Assembly: GCF_019396325.1 (NCBI RefSeq)
Contig: NZ_JAHKRO010000106.1
Coordinates: forward strand, 1-32,266
DNA from: Nonomuraea ceibae
GTDB lineage: Bacteria > Actinomycetota > Actinomycetes > Streptosporangiales > Streptosporangiaceae
Length of the DNA stretch: 32,266 nt
Direction of reading: 5' to 3'
Part shown: positions 13,326 to 24,113 of the stretch, one piece after another
How the letters are laid out: the number at the start of each line of letters is the position of its first letter
Numbering within the stretch: position 1 is the first letter of the stretch
Made by a program: the position numbers and the translations under genes
Notes under the pieces: generated by a model
Database searches by the model: none
What the model was told of the DNA's origin: nothing
Seen by the model: the letters and a program-made list of their open reading frames with translations, nothing else

Positions 13326-14491
13326 GCGCCGAGCTGGAACGGCGGCTGCGCGAGGAGTTCGCGCGGGCGGCCGGGCACGCGCCGCGGCCGGCGGCCGACC
13401 TGCGGACGCGGATCGAGGCGGGGCACCGGCGGCGACGGCGCAGGGGGTCCGTGCTGTCGGCGGCGGCCACGGTCGCGGTGCTGTCGGCGGTCGCCGCGGT
13501 GATGGTCCCGCCGGGCGAGCGCGTCGTGGCGGCGCGGCCCTCGCCGACGTTCGCGCCTGCCACCCCGGCCTCGCCGCGGGCCCACCCGGTGCCGCCGCCC
13601 GTCGAGAAGGTGTGGCCGGGCGTGGTCCGCACCGTTCCCGAGAAGCTGCCGAGCGGGCAGCCCATGCGGCCGGAACGGTACCTGGACGACCGGTCGCTGC
13701 TGGTGCGGACGGAGGACGGCGACAGGATCCACGCGCTGTGGGCCTACGACGTCAGGAAGCGGACCGCCCGCCGGCTGGTGGACGTGCGCTCGCCGCGCGG
13801 CACCGTGGTGTCGGCGCCGTTCGTCGCGGTCGGTGAGGGGCTGCTGGCCTGGTGGACGCTGCGCCGCCACGCGGGCGTGCGCGTGGTGGAGATCTGGACG
13901 GCCCCGGTCACCGGCGGCACGCAGCGCCAGGTCGCCACGCTGAAGAACGCCCCGCAGGGCATCGACCTGGAGATCGCGGGCGGCCGGCTGGTGTGGTCGC
14001 CGTGGGGCCGCGAGGGCGTCTACCGGATGCCGCTGACCGGCGGCAGAGCCGAGCAGGTGGCCGGCTCGGCCGGGCACACGCTGCTGGCGTGGCCGTGGGC
14101 CGCCCGCCCCAGGCCCGGCAACCGGCCGACCAAGGAGGTCGTGTTCGGCGGCCTGGTCGATCTGCGCACGGGGGAGCGCAGCCGGGCGTCCGTCGCCGGA
14201 GGGGTGTGCGCGGTCACGTGGTGCGTGCACGGCCGCACCGCCTCCCGCCGCGACGGCGGCGGCAGGCGTGAGCTGCCGGGCCCGACCATGATGTCGGTGC
14301 CCGCGCTCGACCGCTTCGTGGTGGTCTCCCACGAGCGGACGAGCGAGGTGCTGTACGACCTGGCCACCGGGAAGTCGGGCGCCCTGGGTCCGACCGTGTA
14401 CAGCCCGGTCCTCGACTACCGGACGCCCGGTCTGCTCGTCTACGCGCGGGACGGCGAGCAGATCGTGGTGGATCTGAAGGCGATCAGGTGA
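13322..14491 (+). CDS. Single-pass membrane protein with extracytoplasmic beta-propeller-like domain (probable anti-sigma partner)
   Basis: 389 residues from GTG 13322, overlapping the sigma stop (GTGA). Residues 1-40 are charged and cytoplasmic (ELERRLREEFARAAGHAP, ending RRRRRR), followed by one membrane span at about 43-62 (VLSAAATVAVLSAVAAVMVP) and a Pro-rich linker. The remainder shows repeated short beta units (DDRSLLVRTEDGDRIHALWA; GGRLVWSPWGREGVYRMPLT) like TolB/WD-type propellers. The layout of a short N-terminal helical arm, one TM and an outer sensor is what anti-sigma partners of SigE-family factors show; no zinc-binding HxxxCxxC motif is present. Its 3' end overlaps the convergent SWIM gene by 8 bp. 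Confidence 0.75.
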   Translation: MSAELERRLREEFARAAGHAPRPAADLRTRIEAGHRRRRRRGSVLSAAATVAVLSAVAAVMVPPGERVVAARPSPTFAPATPASPRAHPVPPPVEKVWPGVVRTVPEKLPSGQPMRPERYLDDRSLLVRTEDGDRIHALWAYDVRKRTARRLVDVRSPRGTVVSAPFVAVGEGLLAWWTLRRHAGVRVVEIWTAPVTGGTQRQVATLKNAPQGIDLEIAGGRLVWSPWGREGVYRMPLTGGRAEQVAGSAGHTLLAWPWAARPRPGNRPTKEVVFGGLVDLRTGERSRASVAGGVCAVTWCVHGRTASRRDGGGRRELPGPTMMSVPALDRFVVVSHERTSEVLYDLATGKSGALGPTVYSPVLDYRTPGLLVYARDGEQIVVDLKAIR

Positions 14492-15583
14492 GCAGGGCCG
14501 ACGGGTCGCGTTCCGGCGGCCCGTCAGGCCACCAGGCGCCGTCGCGGCGGGCGAACGGGTACCAGCGGCCGTCGCGGCCGTAGCGCAGTTGCCGGTCGCC
14601 GACGGTCCACTGGTTGCGCCAGGCCTCGACCATCGGCGGCTCGCCCTCCCAGCCGGCCTCCAGCAGCGCGCGGGCGCGGGCCAGGTCCTGCTTGGGCGGC
14701 GTCCACGGGCTCTCGAGCGCGTCCAGGCCACCGGCGCCGCCGTGCCGCCAGGCGGCCACCGCCGCGTCGAGGCCCAGGTCGAGCCCGAACTCGGCGGACA
14801 GGCGTACCCGGTCCTGGTATTCGGTGAGCGGCGTGGACGCGCCGGTGAGGAGCAGTTCGCGGGCCCGGGAGGCGGCGGAGGCGGCGAGCACCTCCAGCGC
14901 GGCCACGTCGACGCCGGGGGCGGGCTCCAGGCCGAGCGGCGTGAACGTGACGTCCAGCGGCGGCGGGTCGGGCAGCGGCGGGACGCCGAGCGCGTAGGCG
15001 TCGGCGACGGGGACGCCCTGCGGGGCGGTGGCGGGCACGTCGCGGCGCTGGAGCCCGTCGATGAGCTCGCGCTCGCCGCGCCCCCGCAGGAGCAGCAGCA
15101 CGAACGGGTCGTCGTCGAGCAGCCAGGACGCCTGGTAGCACAGGGCGGCGGCGTGCTTGCACGGGTGGCCCCAGTCGGGGCAGGAGCATTCGGGCTCCAG
15201 GTCGCCGACGGTGGGCAGCAGCGGCACGGCGGCGTCCTCGGCGGCCTCGACCAGGTCGTGCGGCATGTCGCGGTCGAGCAGGGCGGCGATGTGCCCGGCC
15301 TTGGCGGCGACCTGGTCGAGGAAGCGTTCCCAGGCGGCGTCGGTGAGCTGTTCGACGCGGACGACGGTGTCGTACTCGTGCTCGGTGACGGCGGCGAGCC
15401 GGCCGGGGCTGACGGTGATGGGGCCGACCTGGCCGGTCTTGGCGTAGGCGCGGCCGTTCTTCAGCAGCGTGTGGTCGAGGGAGGTGTCCTCCAGCGCCTT
15501 GATCCAGGCGCGGCCCCACCAGGAGGTGGCGAAGCGGGCGCCGGTCCGCTGCGGGGGGAAGGCGGCGAAGCCGCGGGCGTCGG

Positions 15584-15587
<4 letters not shown>
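14484..15587 (-). CDS. SWIM zinc-finger protein
   Basis: 367 residues from ATG 15587, whose first bases overlap the SNF2 stop (ATGA on the minus strand). The longer open frame upstream is only the antisense shadow of the SNF2 gene. The N-terminus FATSWWGRAWIKALEDTSLD, then RGAYAK/TGQVGPITVSPG-like segments, and the SWIM motif CSCPDWGHPCKH (C134, C136, C143, H145) at about 134-145 identify it. SWIM fingers bind DNA or protein, and in actinobacteria this protein is regularly encoded with an SNF2 ATPase. The remaining C-terminal half is Ala/Leu-rich and ends in a repeated Trp-rich segment (WRNQWTVGDRQLRYGRDGRW). The pair probably acts as a DNA-remodelling or repair complex; the exact role is unknown. 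Confidence 0.83.
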
Positions 15588-18328
<2,741 letters not shown>

Positions 18329-18329
18329 G

Positions 18330-18346
18330 ACCGTACAGTGTACGGT
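18330..18346. promoter_or_regulatory. Perfect 17-bp palindrome at the SNF2 promoter
   Basis: ACCGTACA (18330-18337), central G (18338), TGTACGGT (18339-18346) form an exact inverted repeat. It ends one base before the SNF2 start codon and contains TACACT on the minus strand, a TAnnnT-type -10. It resembles TetR-family operators, yet no TetR or other one-component regulator gene is adjacent. A trans-encoded repressor is inferred. Confidence 0.7.
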
Positions 18347-18422
18347 ACGTATGGGTGTGGTTTTCCGCACCCAACCTCGGCAGCGATCCTCATCCCAGGT
18401 AGAGTTGATCTTCCGTACCCTT

Positions 18423-19046
18423 ATGCGCATGGTTGATTGGGTAGTGGAGTTGATGGACGCCCTCGGAGCGCCGGGGGCCGGAATCGCGATCGCGCTGGAG
18501 AACCTTTTCCCGCCGTTGCCGAGCGAAGTGATCCTGCCGCTGTCGGGGTTCACGGCCAGCAAGGGGTCGATGGGTCTGGTCGACGCGCTGATCTGGACGA
18601 CGCTCGGCTCGGTGGTGGGGGCGCTGGCGCTCTACGGGGTGGGAGCTCTGCTGGGCCGGGAGCGGACGCTGGCGATCGCGGGCAAGCTTCCGCTGGTGAA
18701 GATCTCCGACATCGAGAAGACGGAGGCGTGGTTTCTCAAGCACGGCAAGAAGGCGGTGTTCTTCGGGCGGATGATCCCGATCTTCCGCAGCCTCATCTCG
18801 ATCCCGGCCGGGGTCGAGCGGATGCCGCTGATGCAGTTCACGCTGCTGACGCTGATCGGCAGCGCGATCTGGAACACGGTGTTCGTGATGGCCGGCTACC
18901 TGCTGGGCGAGAACTGGCACCTGGTGGAGACGTACGCGGGCATCGGGTCGAAGATCGTGCTCGGCCTCGTGGCGCTGGCGGTGCTGGTCTTCATCGGCGT
19001 ACGGCTGAGCGAGCGCCGCAAGGGACGGCATGCGGCCGGTCGTTGA
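18423..19046 (+). CDS. DedA-family membrane protein
   Basis: 207 residues from ATG 18423 (205 if the ATG at 18429 is used; neither has a good SD, and TAGAGT at 18400-18405 could be the -10). GIAIALENLFPPLPSEVILP and the GFTASKGSM stretch, then FFGRMIPIFRSLISIPAGVE (about 116-135), are the DedA/VTT signature with its conserved acidic and Arg residues. Four to five hydrophobic spans are visible. DedA proteins are proton-coupled lipid transporters; several have been shown to flip undecaprenyl phosphate or phosphatidylethanolamine. The last 17 bases overlap the histidine kinase start, so sensing and membrane transport are translationally linked. It diverges from the SNF2 gene. Confidence 0.88.
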   Translation: MRMVDWVVELMDALGAPGAGIAIALENLFPPLPSEVILPLSGFTASKGSMGLVDALIWTTLGSVVGALALYGVGALLGRERTLAIAGKLPLVKISDIEKTEAWFLKHGKKAVFFGRMIPIFRSLISIPAGVERMPLMQFTLLTLIGSAIWNTVFVMAGYLLGENWHLVETYAGIGSKIVLGLVALAVLVFIGVRLSERRKGRHAAGR

Positions 19047-20127
19047 GGGCGCGCGGGTCGCCGGCAGGGTGGCTCTGGGCGCGCTCACCGCGCCGGTGGA
19101 GCTGATCTTCCTGCTGGTGGCGCCGTTGCTGGGAGGACGGGCGGACGGGGCCGCCCGCCGGCTGGCCGCGCTGGAGGCCAGGCGGCTGCGGCTGGAGGTC
19201 TCGGAGCTGGACGCGCTGGTCCAGGGCGACCGGGACCGGCTGCTGCGCTATCTGGCCGCCCGGGCGCCCGTGGGGGTGCTGGGCGGGCTGCTGCTGTTCC
19301 TGGTGGGTTACGGCGTCAAGAGCGTCGTGGCGCTGCTGTGGAGCTGGGGGCACGGGGAGCCGTTCGACGGGATGGCGCCGTCGTGGACGATCGGCGGTTA
19401 CTTCCTCCTCGTCGGACTTGTCGCACTTTTTTCGCTCTTGTCGGGCTTGGTGGGCGTACACGTCCTCGAACGCTGGCTGGCGAGCCGGCTGCTGGCCGGC
19501 GACCGCACGCTCGCCCTGGAGCGCCGCATCGCCGAGCTGGCCGAGAGCCGGGCGGGCATCGTCGCGGCCGTCGACTCCGAACGGCGGCGGATCGAGCGTG
19601 ACCTGCACGACGGCCTGCAGCAGCGGCTGGTGGCGCTGTCGATGCTGATCGGACGTTCCCGCCGGGGCCGCCCTGAGCTGTTGGACCAGGCGCACGACGA
19701 GGCGCAGCGGGCGCTGGCCGAGCTGCGCGAGGTGGCCTGGCGGGTCTACCCGAGCGGGCTCGACACGTTCGGGCTGGGCGAGGCGCTGGCCGGGGTGTCC
19801 GAACGGGCCGGGGTGCCGGTGCGGGTGTCGTGCGAGCTGGCGGAGCGGCCGCCGATGGCGGTGGAGACGGCGGCGTACTTCGTGGTGAGCGAGGCCGTCA
19901 CCAACGCGGCCAAGCACGCGTCGGCGGCCCTGGTCGAGGTGGACGTGCGCCGCGATGGCAGCATGCTCGTCGTGCGCGTACGAGATGACGGGACGGGCGG
20001 CGCGAGCGCCGCCGGCGGCGGCCTGTCGGGGCTGGGACGGCGGGTGGCGGCGCTGGACGGCGTCTTCGAGGTCGACAGCCCGCCGGGCGGGCCGACGCTG
20101 GTGACGGCGGTGCTGCCGTGCGGGTGA
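19030..20127 (+). CDS. NarL-type membrane sensor histidine kinase
   Basis: 365 residues from ATG 19030, inside the DedA gene. Hydrophobic segments lie near residues 13-36, 79-106 and 119-147, giving a membrane-bound sensor with little outside the membrane. The HisKA_3 dimerisation box ERRRIERDLHDGLQQRLVAL holds the phospho-acceptor H193. The HATPase_c domain shows the N-box VTNAAKHA (N292), DDGTGG and GLSGLGRRVAALDG. It should phosphorylate the response regulator encoded 10 nt upstream of its own stop. A short run of unusually A/T-ended codons (GGA CTT GTC GCA CTT TTT) lies in the third hydrophobic segment, around 19412-19445, unlike the rest of the gene; pausing during membrane insertion is conceivable. 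Confidence 0.87.
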   Translation: MRPVVEGARVAGRVALGALTAPVELIFLLVAPLLGGRADGAARRLAALEARRLRLEVSELDALVQGDRDRLLRYLAARAPVGVLGGLLLFLVGYGVKSVVALLWSWGHGEPFDGMAPSWTIGGYFLLVGLVALFSLLSGLVGVHVLERWLASRLLAGDRTLALERRIAELAESRAGIVAAVDSERRRIERDLHDGLQQRLVALSMLIGRSRRGRPELLDQAHDEAQRALAELREVAWRVYPSGLDTFGLGEALAGVSERAGVPVRVSCELAERPPMAVETAAYFVVSEAVTNAAKHASAALVEVDVRRDGSMLVVRVRDDGTGGASAAGGGLSGLGRRVAALDGVFEVDSPPGGPTLVTAVLPCG

Positions 20128-20762
20128 TCCTGGCCGAGGACTCGACGCTGCTGCGCGAGGGCCTGGTGCGGCTGCTGCTGGAGGAGGGCCACGAGGTGCC
20201 CGCGGCCGTCGGCGACGGCGAGGCGCTGGTGGCGGCCGTGGCGGCGCACGTGCCGGACATCGTGGTGGTGGACGTGCGGATGCCGCCCACGCACACCGAC
20301 GAGGGGCTGCGCGCGGCCCTGGAGATCAGGCGGCGCTGGCCGGGCGTGCGGGTGCTGGTGCTGTCGCAGTACGTGGAGAAGAAGTACGCCACCGAGCTGA
20401 TGAGCGCGGACGTGGCGGGGGTCGGCTACCTGCTGAAGGATCGCGTGGCGCAGGTGGGCGACTTCCTGGACGCGCTGGAGCGGGTGGGCGCGGGGGGCGC
20501 GGCGTTCGATCCCGAGGTGGTGCGCCAGTTGCTGGCGCGCACGACGCAGGTGGATCCGCTGGCGCGGCTGACCGCGCGTGAACGCGAGGTGCTGGAGCGG
20601 ATGGCGCAGGGGCTGACCAACGCCTCGATCGCGCAGGCGCTGCACGTGTCGCAGAGCGCCGTGGAGAAGCACGTGAACTCGCTGTTCGACAAGCTGAACC
20701 TGTCGCACGCCACCGGCTACAGCCGCCGCGTGCTGGCCATCCTGCACTTCCTGGAGTCCTAG
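20118..20762 (+). CDS. NarL/LuxR-family response regulator
   Basis: 214 residues from GTG 20118 (GTG 20124 would give a GTGA overlap but drops the usual MRVILAEDS start). The receiver domain, about 1-120, has acidic pair E7/D8, phospho-acceptor D52 (VVVDVRMP), S83 and K107. The LuxR HTH is about 148-210: LTAREREVLERMAQGLTNAS, then IAQALHVSQSAVEKHVNSLF. It is the cognate partner of the kinase just upstream and overlaps it by 10 nt. The DedA-HK-RR operon ends at a strong hairpin 2 nt after the stop. Target genes are unknown; autoregulation of DedA is plausible. Confidence 0.9.
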   Translation: MRVILAEDSTLLREGLVRLLLEEGHEVPAAVGDGEALVAAVAAHVPDIVVVDVRMPPTHTDEGLRAALEIRRRWPGVRVLVLSQYVEKKYATELMSADVAGVGYLLKDRVAQVGDFLDALERVGAGGAAFDPEVVRQLLARTTQVDPLARLTAREREVLERMAQGLTNASIAQALHVSQSAVEKHVNSLFDKLNLSHATGYSRRVLAILHFLES

Positions 20763-20763
20763 A

Positions 20764-20791
20764 CCCTCCCCGGAGCCGCCTCCGGGGAGGG
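20764..20791 (+). terminator. Strong hairpin terminator after the DedA-HK-RR operon
   Basis: CCCTCCCCGGAG (20764-20775), loop CCGC, CTCCGGGGAGGG (20780-20791): a perfect 12-bp GC-rich stem two bases after the response-regulator stop. No T-run follows directly, which is usual for actinobacterial intrinsic terminators. Confidence 0.85.
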
Positions 20792-20802
20792 CTGCGGCCG
20801 TC

Positions 20803-20831
20803 TTGACAAATTTTTTTGTCGGTTGGAGGAT
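20803..20831 (+). promoter_or_regulatory. Promoter and AT-rich dyad for the RibD/DHFR-like operon
   Basis: TTGACA (20803-20808) is 17 bp from GAGGAT (20826-20831). GACAAA (20805-20810) and TTTGTC (20815-20820) form a perfect dyad around four Ts, overlapping the -35 and conspicuous for its A/T richness. A repressor binding here is inferred; none is encoded next to it. Confidence 0.5.
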
Positions 20832-20859
20832 GGGGGCCACCCGAGAAGGAGGTCCCTCC

Positions 20860-21396
20860 ATGAGGAAGATCATCGCCGGCCTGTTCGTGTCGCTCGACGG
20901 CGTCGTCGAAGCGCCTCAGACCTGGCATTTCCCCTACTATGACGAGGACATGGGCCGGTCCGTCGGCGCGCTCATGGACCGGGGCGAGGCCCTGCTCCTG
21001 GGCCGCGGCACCTACGAGGAGTTCGCCGCGCACTGGCCGCATCAGAACCCGGACGAGGATCCGATGGCCAAGCTGCTCAACGACATCCCCAAGTACGTGG
21101 TCTCCACCACCCTGGCCGACCCCGCCTGGCACAACACCACGGTCGTCGGCTACGACCAGGTGGCGGCGCTCAAGCGGGAGCCGGGCGGCGACATCGGCAT
21201 GAGCGGCAGCCCCGCGCTGGTGCGCTCGCTGCTGCGCGACGGGCTGCTGGACGAGCTGCACCTGCTCGTGCACCCGCTCGTCGTGGGCGGCGGCCAGAAG
21301 CTGTTCGACGACGCGACCGGGCGGGTCCCGCTGCGGCTGACCTCCTCCACCACGTTCGGCACCGGCGTGCTGGACCTGACCTACGAAAGGGTCTGA
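20860..21396 (+). CDS. RibD C-terminal / dihydrofolate-reductase-like domain protein
   Basis: 178 residues from ATG 20860 with an ideal SD AAGGAGG (20846-20852); the earlier in-frame TTG lies in the -35 and is rejected. RKIIAGLFVSLDGVVEAPQT, LLLGRGTYEEFAAHWP, and GDIGMSGSPALVRSLLRDGL with LLDELHLLVHPLVVGGGQKL mark the RibD_C/DHFR-like reductase family of stand-alone proteins, which bind NADPH but whose substrate is usually unknown. It is the first gene of a three-gene unit and is preceded by an AT-rich dyad. Confidence 0.87.
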   Translation: MRKIIAGLFVSLDGVVEAPQTWHFPYYDEDMGRSVGALMDRGEALLLGRGTYEEFAAHWPHQNPDEDPMAKLLNDIPKYVVSTTLADPAWHNTTVVGYDQVAALKREPGGDIGMSGSPALVRSLLRDGLLDELHLLVHPLVVGGGQKLFDDATGRVPLRLTSSTTFGTGVLDLTYERV

Positions 21397-21397
21397 C

Positions 21398-21799
21398 ATG
21401 GCCGGCAAGACCGTCTGCGAGAAGCTGCTGATCAAGCCCGGCGCCTCGGTGTGGATCTCTCACGCCGAGCACCGGCCGCTGCTGGACCCGCTGCCCGAGG
21501 ACGTGACCCTGGCCGCCGGGCCCGGCGAGGCGGGGGTCGCGGTGCTGTTCGCCTCCGGCGCGGACGAGGCGCGCCGGCTGCTCGACGAGCACCGCGACGG
21601 GCTCACCCGGCCCGCGGTGCTGTGGGTGGCCTACCCGAAGGGCAACAAGGCCGACGTCAACCGGGACACGCTCTGGCCCATCGTGGGCGAGTACGGGCTG
21701 CGCCCCAACGGGCAGGTGGCGGTGGACGAGGTGTGGTCGGCGCTGCGCTTCCGGCCGCTGAAGGAGGGCGAGCCGCCGTTCACGGACGGGCGCTCGTGA
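21398..21799 (+). CDS. DUF3052-like protein
   Basis: 133 residues, ATG 21398, starting one base after the previous stop, so it is co-translated. KLLIKPGASVWISHAEHRPL, an acidic middle, VLWVAYPKGNKADVNRDTLW and QVAVDEVWSALRFRPL match the small family I recall as DUF3052, found beside RibD/DHFR-like or YdeI-type proteins. It has the look of a Rossmann-like methyltransferase remnant without a SAM motif. No function is assigned. No signal peptide or TM. Confidence 0.7.
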   Translation: MAGKTVCEKLLIKPGASVWISHAEHRPLLDPLPEDVTLAAGPGEAGVAVLFASGADEARRLLDEHRDGLTRPAVLWVAYPKGNKADVNRDTLWPIVGEYGLRPNGQVAVDEVWSALRFRPLKEGEPPFTDGRS

Positions 21800-22197
21800 A
21801 CGGCGACTCGCACGTGCCCGGCCCTGACCTGGCCCTGGAGATCATCGTCAGGATCCTGGTGTGGCTGGCCCGTGACGGCGAGCGGCAGGCGGCCATGCTC
21901 GGGCGCGGCCGGCTCCCGGTCGACGAGCTCGCGCTGGAGTACGACGGCGCGCTGGCGACGCTCTGGGTCCTGAAGGAGGCCCGGACCCTGAGCCCGGGCG
22001 TCATCGGCGAGCTGGAGCGCCTCGACCGCCGCCTGGAGGCGATGAGCGGGGAGGAGAACGCGCGCCTGTGGACCCCCGCCGCCCTGGGCGAGGCGGCGGA
22101 GTGGGCGGCGGTGCGGGAGCTGGCCCGGGAGGCCCTGGCCGGCGTGGAGCGTGAGACGGGGATCCGCGGCGAGGCCGTGGCCCGGGAGTCGATCTGA
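21796..22197 (+). CDS. Hypothetical helical protein
   Basis: 133 residues from GTG 21796, which overlaps the previous TGA (GTGA), so it is the third gene of the same operon. It is largely alpha-helical by composition (LALEIIVRILVWLARDGERQ; EAAEWAAVRELAREALAGVE), with no Cys, no signal peptide and no TM. I recognise no family. Reading-frame quality is good (consistent G/C third positions), so it is probably real. It converges with the substrate-binding protein gene 18 bases away. Confidence 0.6.
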   Translation: MNGDSHVPGPDLALEIIVRILVWLARDGERQAAMLGRGRLPVDELALEYDGALATLWVLKEARTLSPGVIGELERLDRRLEAMSGEENARLWTPAALGEAAEWAAVRELAREALAGVERETGIRGEAVARESI

Positions 22198-22215
22198 CCC
22201 CGCCCGCGCTCCTTG

Positions 22216-23322
22216 TCAGCCGGTGTGCAGGATCCGGAAGCGGCCGGGGTGCCCGGGGTCGCGGTCGGCGACCTGGACGGGCGGCCACGCCCACTGCCGG
22301 ACGTTGATGCCGGGCACGTCGGAGAACCGGATCGGCCCGCGGGTGCCCTCGACGTCCATGTGCGGCCAGGCGTCGGCGATGCGCGCCCGGTCGGCGCCGT
22401 GGGAGCGCAGCACGCCGGCCAGCACGGTGATCGTGTCGTAGCCCTCGAAGGCGACGAAGGACGGCGTTTCGGCCAGCTGTTCGCGCAGGGCGGTCTCGAC
22501 GCGGGCGCCGAGCGGGGTCAGCCGCTCGGGCAGGTAGCGCAGGAACGGTATCGCGGCGCCGTCGCCGCCCAGCGCGGCGGCCCAGCCGGCGAACTCCGGC
22601 TGTCCGGCCGGGGCGCCGATCAGGAGGCCGGCCAGGCGGGGGTCGCGGCGGACGGCCCGGACGATCGGCACGGCGGGCTCGGGGGTGCCGACCAGGAGCA
22701 GCAGGGCGGTGGCGCCCTGGGCGGCGAGTTCGTCGCACGCGGCGGCGGGGGTGAGCGCGCGCATGTCCAGCTCGGCGAGCGTGCCGCCGCGCGGTGTGAG
22801 GTGCTCGCGGAGGATGCGGGTGCCGGAGGCCCAGTACAGGCTCGGCTCGGTGGCCACGGCGACGCGGCGGTGGCCGGCGCCGAGCAGGAAGTCCGCGTAG
22901 ATCCGCCAGCCGTGGGACTGGGCGGGCGCCAGGCGCGCGACCGTTTTCGCGGGCTGTTCGGTGAGCGCGTCGAGGACCGCCGACGAGCAGAGGAACGGCA
23001 GGCCGAGGGCGTCGGCCCGGGTGGCGGCGGCGCGCGCGACGACGCTGTGGTACTCGCCCGCCACGGCGGCGACGCCGAGACCGGCCAGCTCCTCCACGGC
23101 GGCCTCGGCCTTGCCCGGGTCGGCGGCGGTGTCGCGGACGAGCAGTTCGAGCGGCCGTCCGGCGATGCCGCCGTCGTCGTTGACGTGGCGGGCGGCCAGT
23201 TCGAGCCCGGCGAGCAGGTGGCGGCCCGCCTCGGCCCAGCCGGGCCGGGTCAGCGGGACGAGCGCGCCGATCCGGACGGCTGACCCGTCGATCCGCTCCG
23301 CCTGCGATGGTGGCGTGTCCAT
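22216..23322 (-). CDS. Leu/Ile/Val-BP-type substrate-binding protein without signal peptide
   Basis: 368 residues from ATG 23322 (SD GGGAGA). The fold is a type I periplasmic binding protein (Peripla_BP_6): VRIGALVPLTRPGWAEAGRH at about 26, ELAARHVNDDGGIAGRPLEL, PAKTVARLAPAQSHGWRIYA, and FVAFEGYDTITVLAGVLRSH. Such proteins normally feed branched-chain amino-acid or amide ABC transporters, but no permease or ATPase gene is nearby. The N-terminus (MDTPPSQAERIDGSA) has no hydrophobic core or lipobox, so it should stay in the cytoplasm. It may act as an intracellular ligand sensor or carrier. It lies downstream of the MerR regulator on the same strand with its own promoter-like region. Confidence 0.8.
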   Translation of the reverse strand: MDTPPSQAERIDGSAVRIGALVPLTRPGWAEAGRHLLAGLELAARHVNDDGGIAGRPLELLVRDTAADPGKAEAAVEELAGLGVAAVAGEYHSVVARAAATRADALGLPFLCSSAVLDALTEQPAKTVARLAPAQSHGWRIYADFLLGAGHRRVAVATEPSLYWASGTRILREHLTPRGGTLAELDMRALTPAAACDELAAQGATALLLLVGTPEPAVPIVRAVRRDPRLAGLLIGAPAGQPEFAGWAAALGGDGAAIPFLRYLPERLTPLGARVETALREQLAETPSFVAFEGYDTITVLAGVLRSHGADRARIADAWPHMDVEGTRGPIRFSDVPGINVRQWAWPPVQVADRDPGHPGRFRILHTG

Positions 23323-23340
23323 GCGTGGTGTCTCCCGTGT

Positions 23341-23360
23341 GCAGATTGTCTGCATTATGC
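23341..23360 (-). promoter_or_regulatory. Palindrome and -10 before the substrate-binding protein gene
   Basis: Minus strand: CATAAT (23360-23355) is a near-consensus -10, immediately followed by the dyad GCAGA-CAA-TCTGC (23353-23341) over the expected start of transcription. No good -35 is present, suggesting an activator or a non-standard spacer. The MerR-type regulator directly upstream is the obvious candidate to act here. Confidence 0.45.
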
Positions 23361-23403
23361 CGGGATCTCCGGTCCAGCATCGGCCCGGTGCCGCGCACGC
23401 CGT

Positions 23404-24093
23404 CTAGTCGTGGCCGCCGAGGTAGGCGTGCAGGCGGGCGGCGGCTTCGAGCATGGCGGTGGCCCGTCCGGTGAGCTCGGCCTGGCGGTGGGTGATGGCG
23501 GCGCGCAGCGCGGCGCTGCCCCCGGTGCGGCGCAGCCCGTCCAGCACGAGCCTGATCTGCGGGAACGGGTAGCGGCCCTGGCGCAGGATGGCGACCATGC
23601 GGGCGTCGCGGACGTCGGCCGGGCCGTAGGTGCGGTAGCGGGTGCCGTGCTCGCGGCGAGGTTTGAGCAGCCCGGCCGACTCCCACAGCCGCAGGGCCGA
23701 GGCGCGCACGCCGAGGTGGGCGGCGACCTCGCCGATGCGCAGGCCGGAGCGGGGCGCCTGGGTGGTGTCCTGCCCGGCGACGGCTTCCAGCGCCTCGCCG
23801 GTGGCGCGCAGGGCCAGGCGCTGCTCGTGCAGCTCGGCGTGGCCGGCATCGATGAGCGTGAGGGCGACGGGCACCTGGCCGTCGTGGACGGCCTGCATGA
23901 TGGCCCGGGCCAGATCGCGGCCGAACCCGGCGGCCAGCGCCTGGTAGGCGAGCAGGGCGCGGCGGTGGCGGGCGTCGAAGCGGCGGTAGCCGGCCGGGGT
24001 GCGGGGCGTGGGCGGCAGGATGCCCTCGTCGGCGTAGTTGCGGATCTGCTGCGTCGACACGCCCGCCAGCCGGGCCAGGTCGATGGGCCGCAC
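23404..24093 (-). CDS. MerR-family regulator with two HTH domains
   Basis: 229 residues from GTG 24093 (SD GGAGG). Residues 1-62 are one MerR HTH (LARLAGVSTQQIRNYADEGI, then PPTPRTPAGYRRFD); residues 117-188 are a second (GLRIGEVAAHLGVRASALRL, WESAGLLKPRREHGTRYRTY). They are joined by a helical linker where a ligand-binding domain might sit. A single chain with two HTHs could bind as a pseudo-dimer or bridge two half-sites. It is divergent from the UvrA-like ATPase and upstream of the signal-less binding protein. A TTGCTG-19-TAAAAT promoter on its own strand shows the long spacer typical of MerR-controlled promoters. The effector is unknown. Confidence 0.83.
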   Translation of the reverse strand: MRPIDLARLAGVSTQQIRNYADEGILPPTPRTPAGYRRFDARHRRALLAYQALAAGFGRDLARAIMQAVHDGQVPVALTLIDAGHAELHEQRLALRATGEALEAVAGQDTTQAPRSGLRIGEVAAHLGVRASALRLWESAGLLKPRREHGTRYRTYGPADVRDARMVAILRQGRYPFPQIRLVLDGLRRTGGSAALRAAITHRQAELTGRATAMLEAAARLHAYLGGHD

Positions 24094-24113
24094 CGCACCT
24101 CCAGGGTTACGTC

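Noticed and set aside
20803..20859. TTG at 20803 as start of the RibD/DHFR-like gene
   Set aside because: It lies in the TTGACA element; ATG 20860 has an ideal SD and begins the conserved domain.
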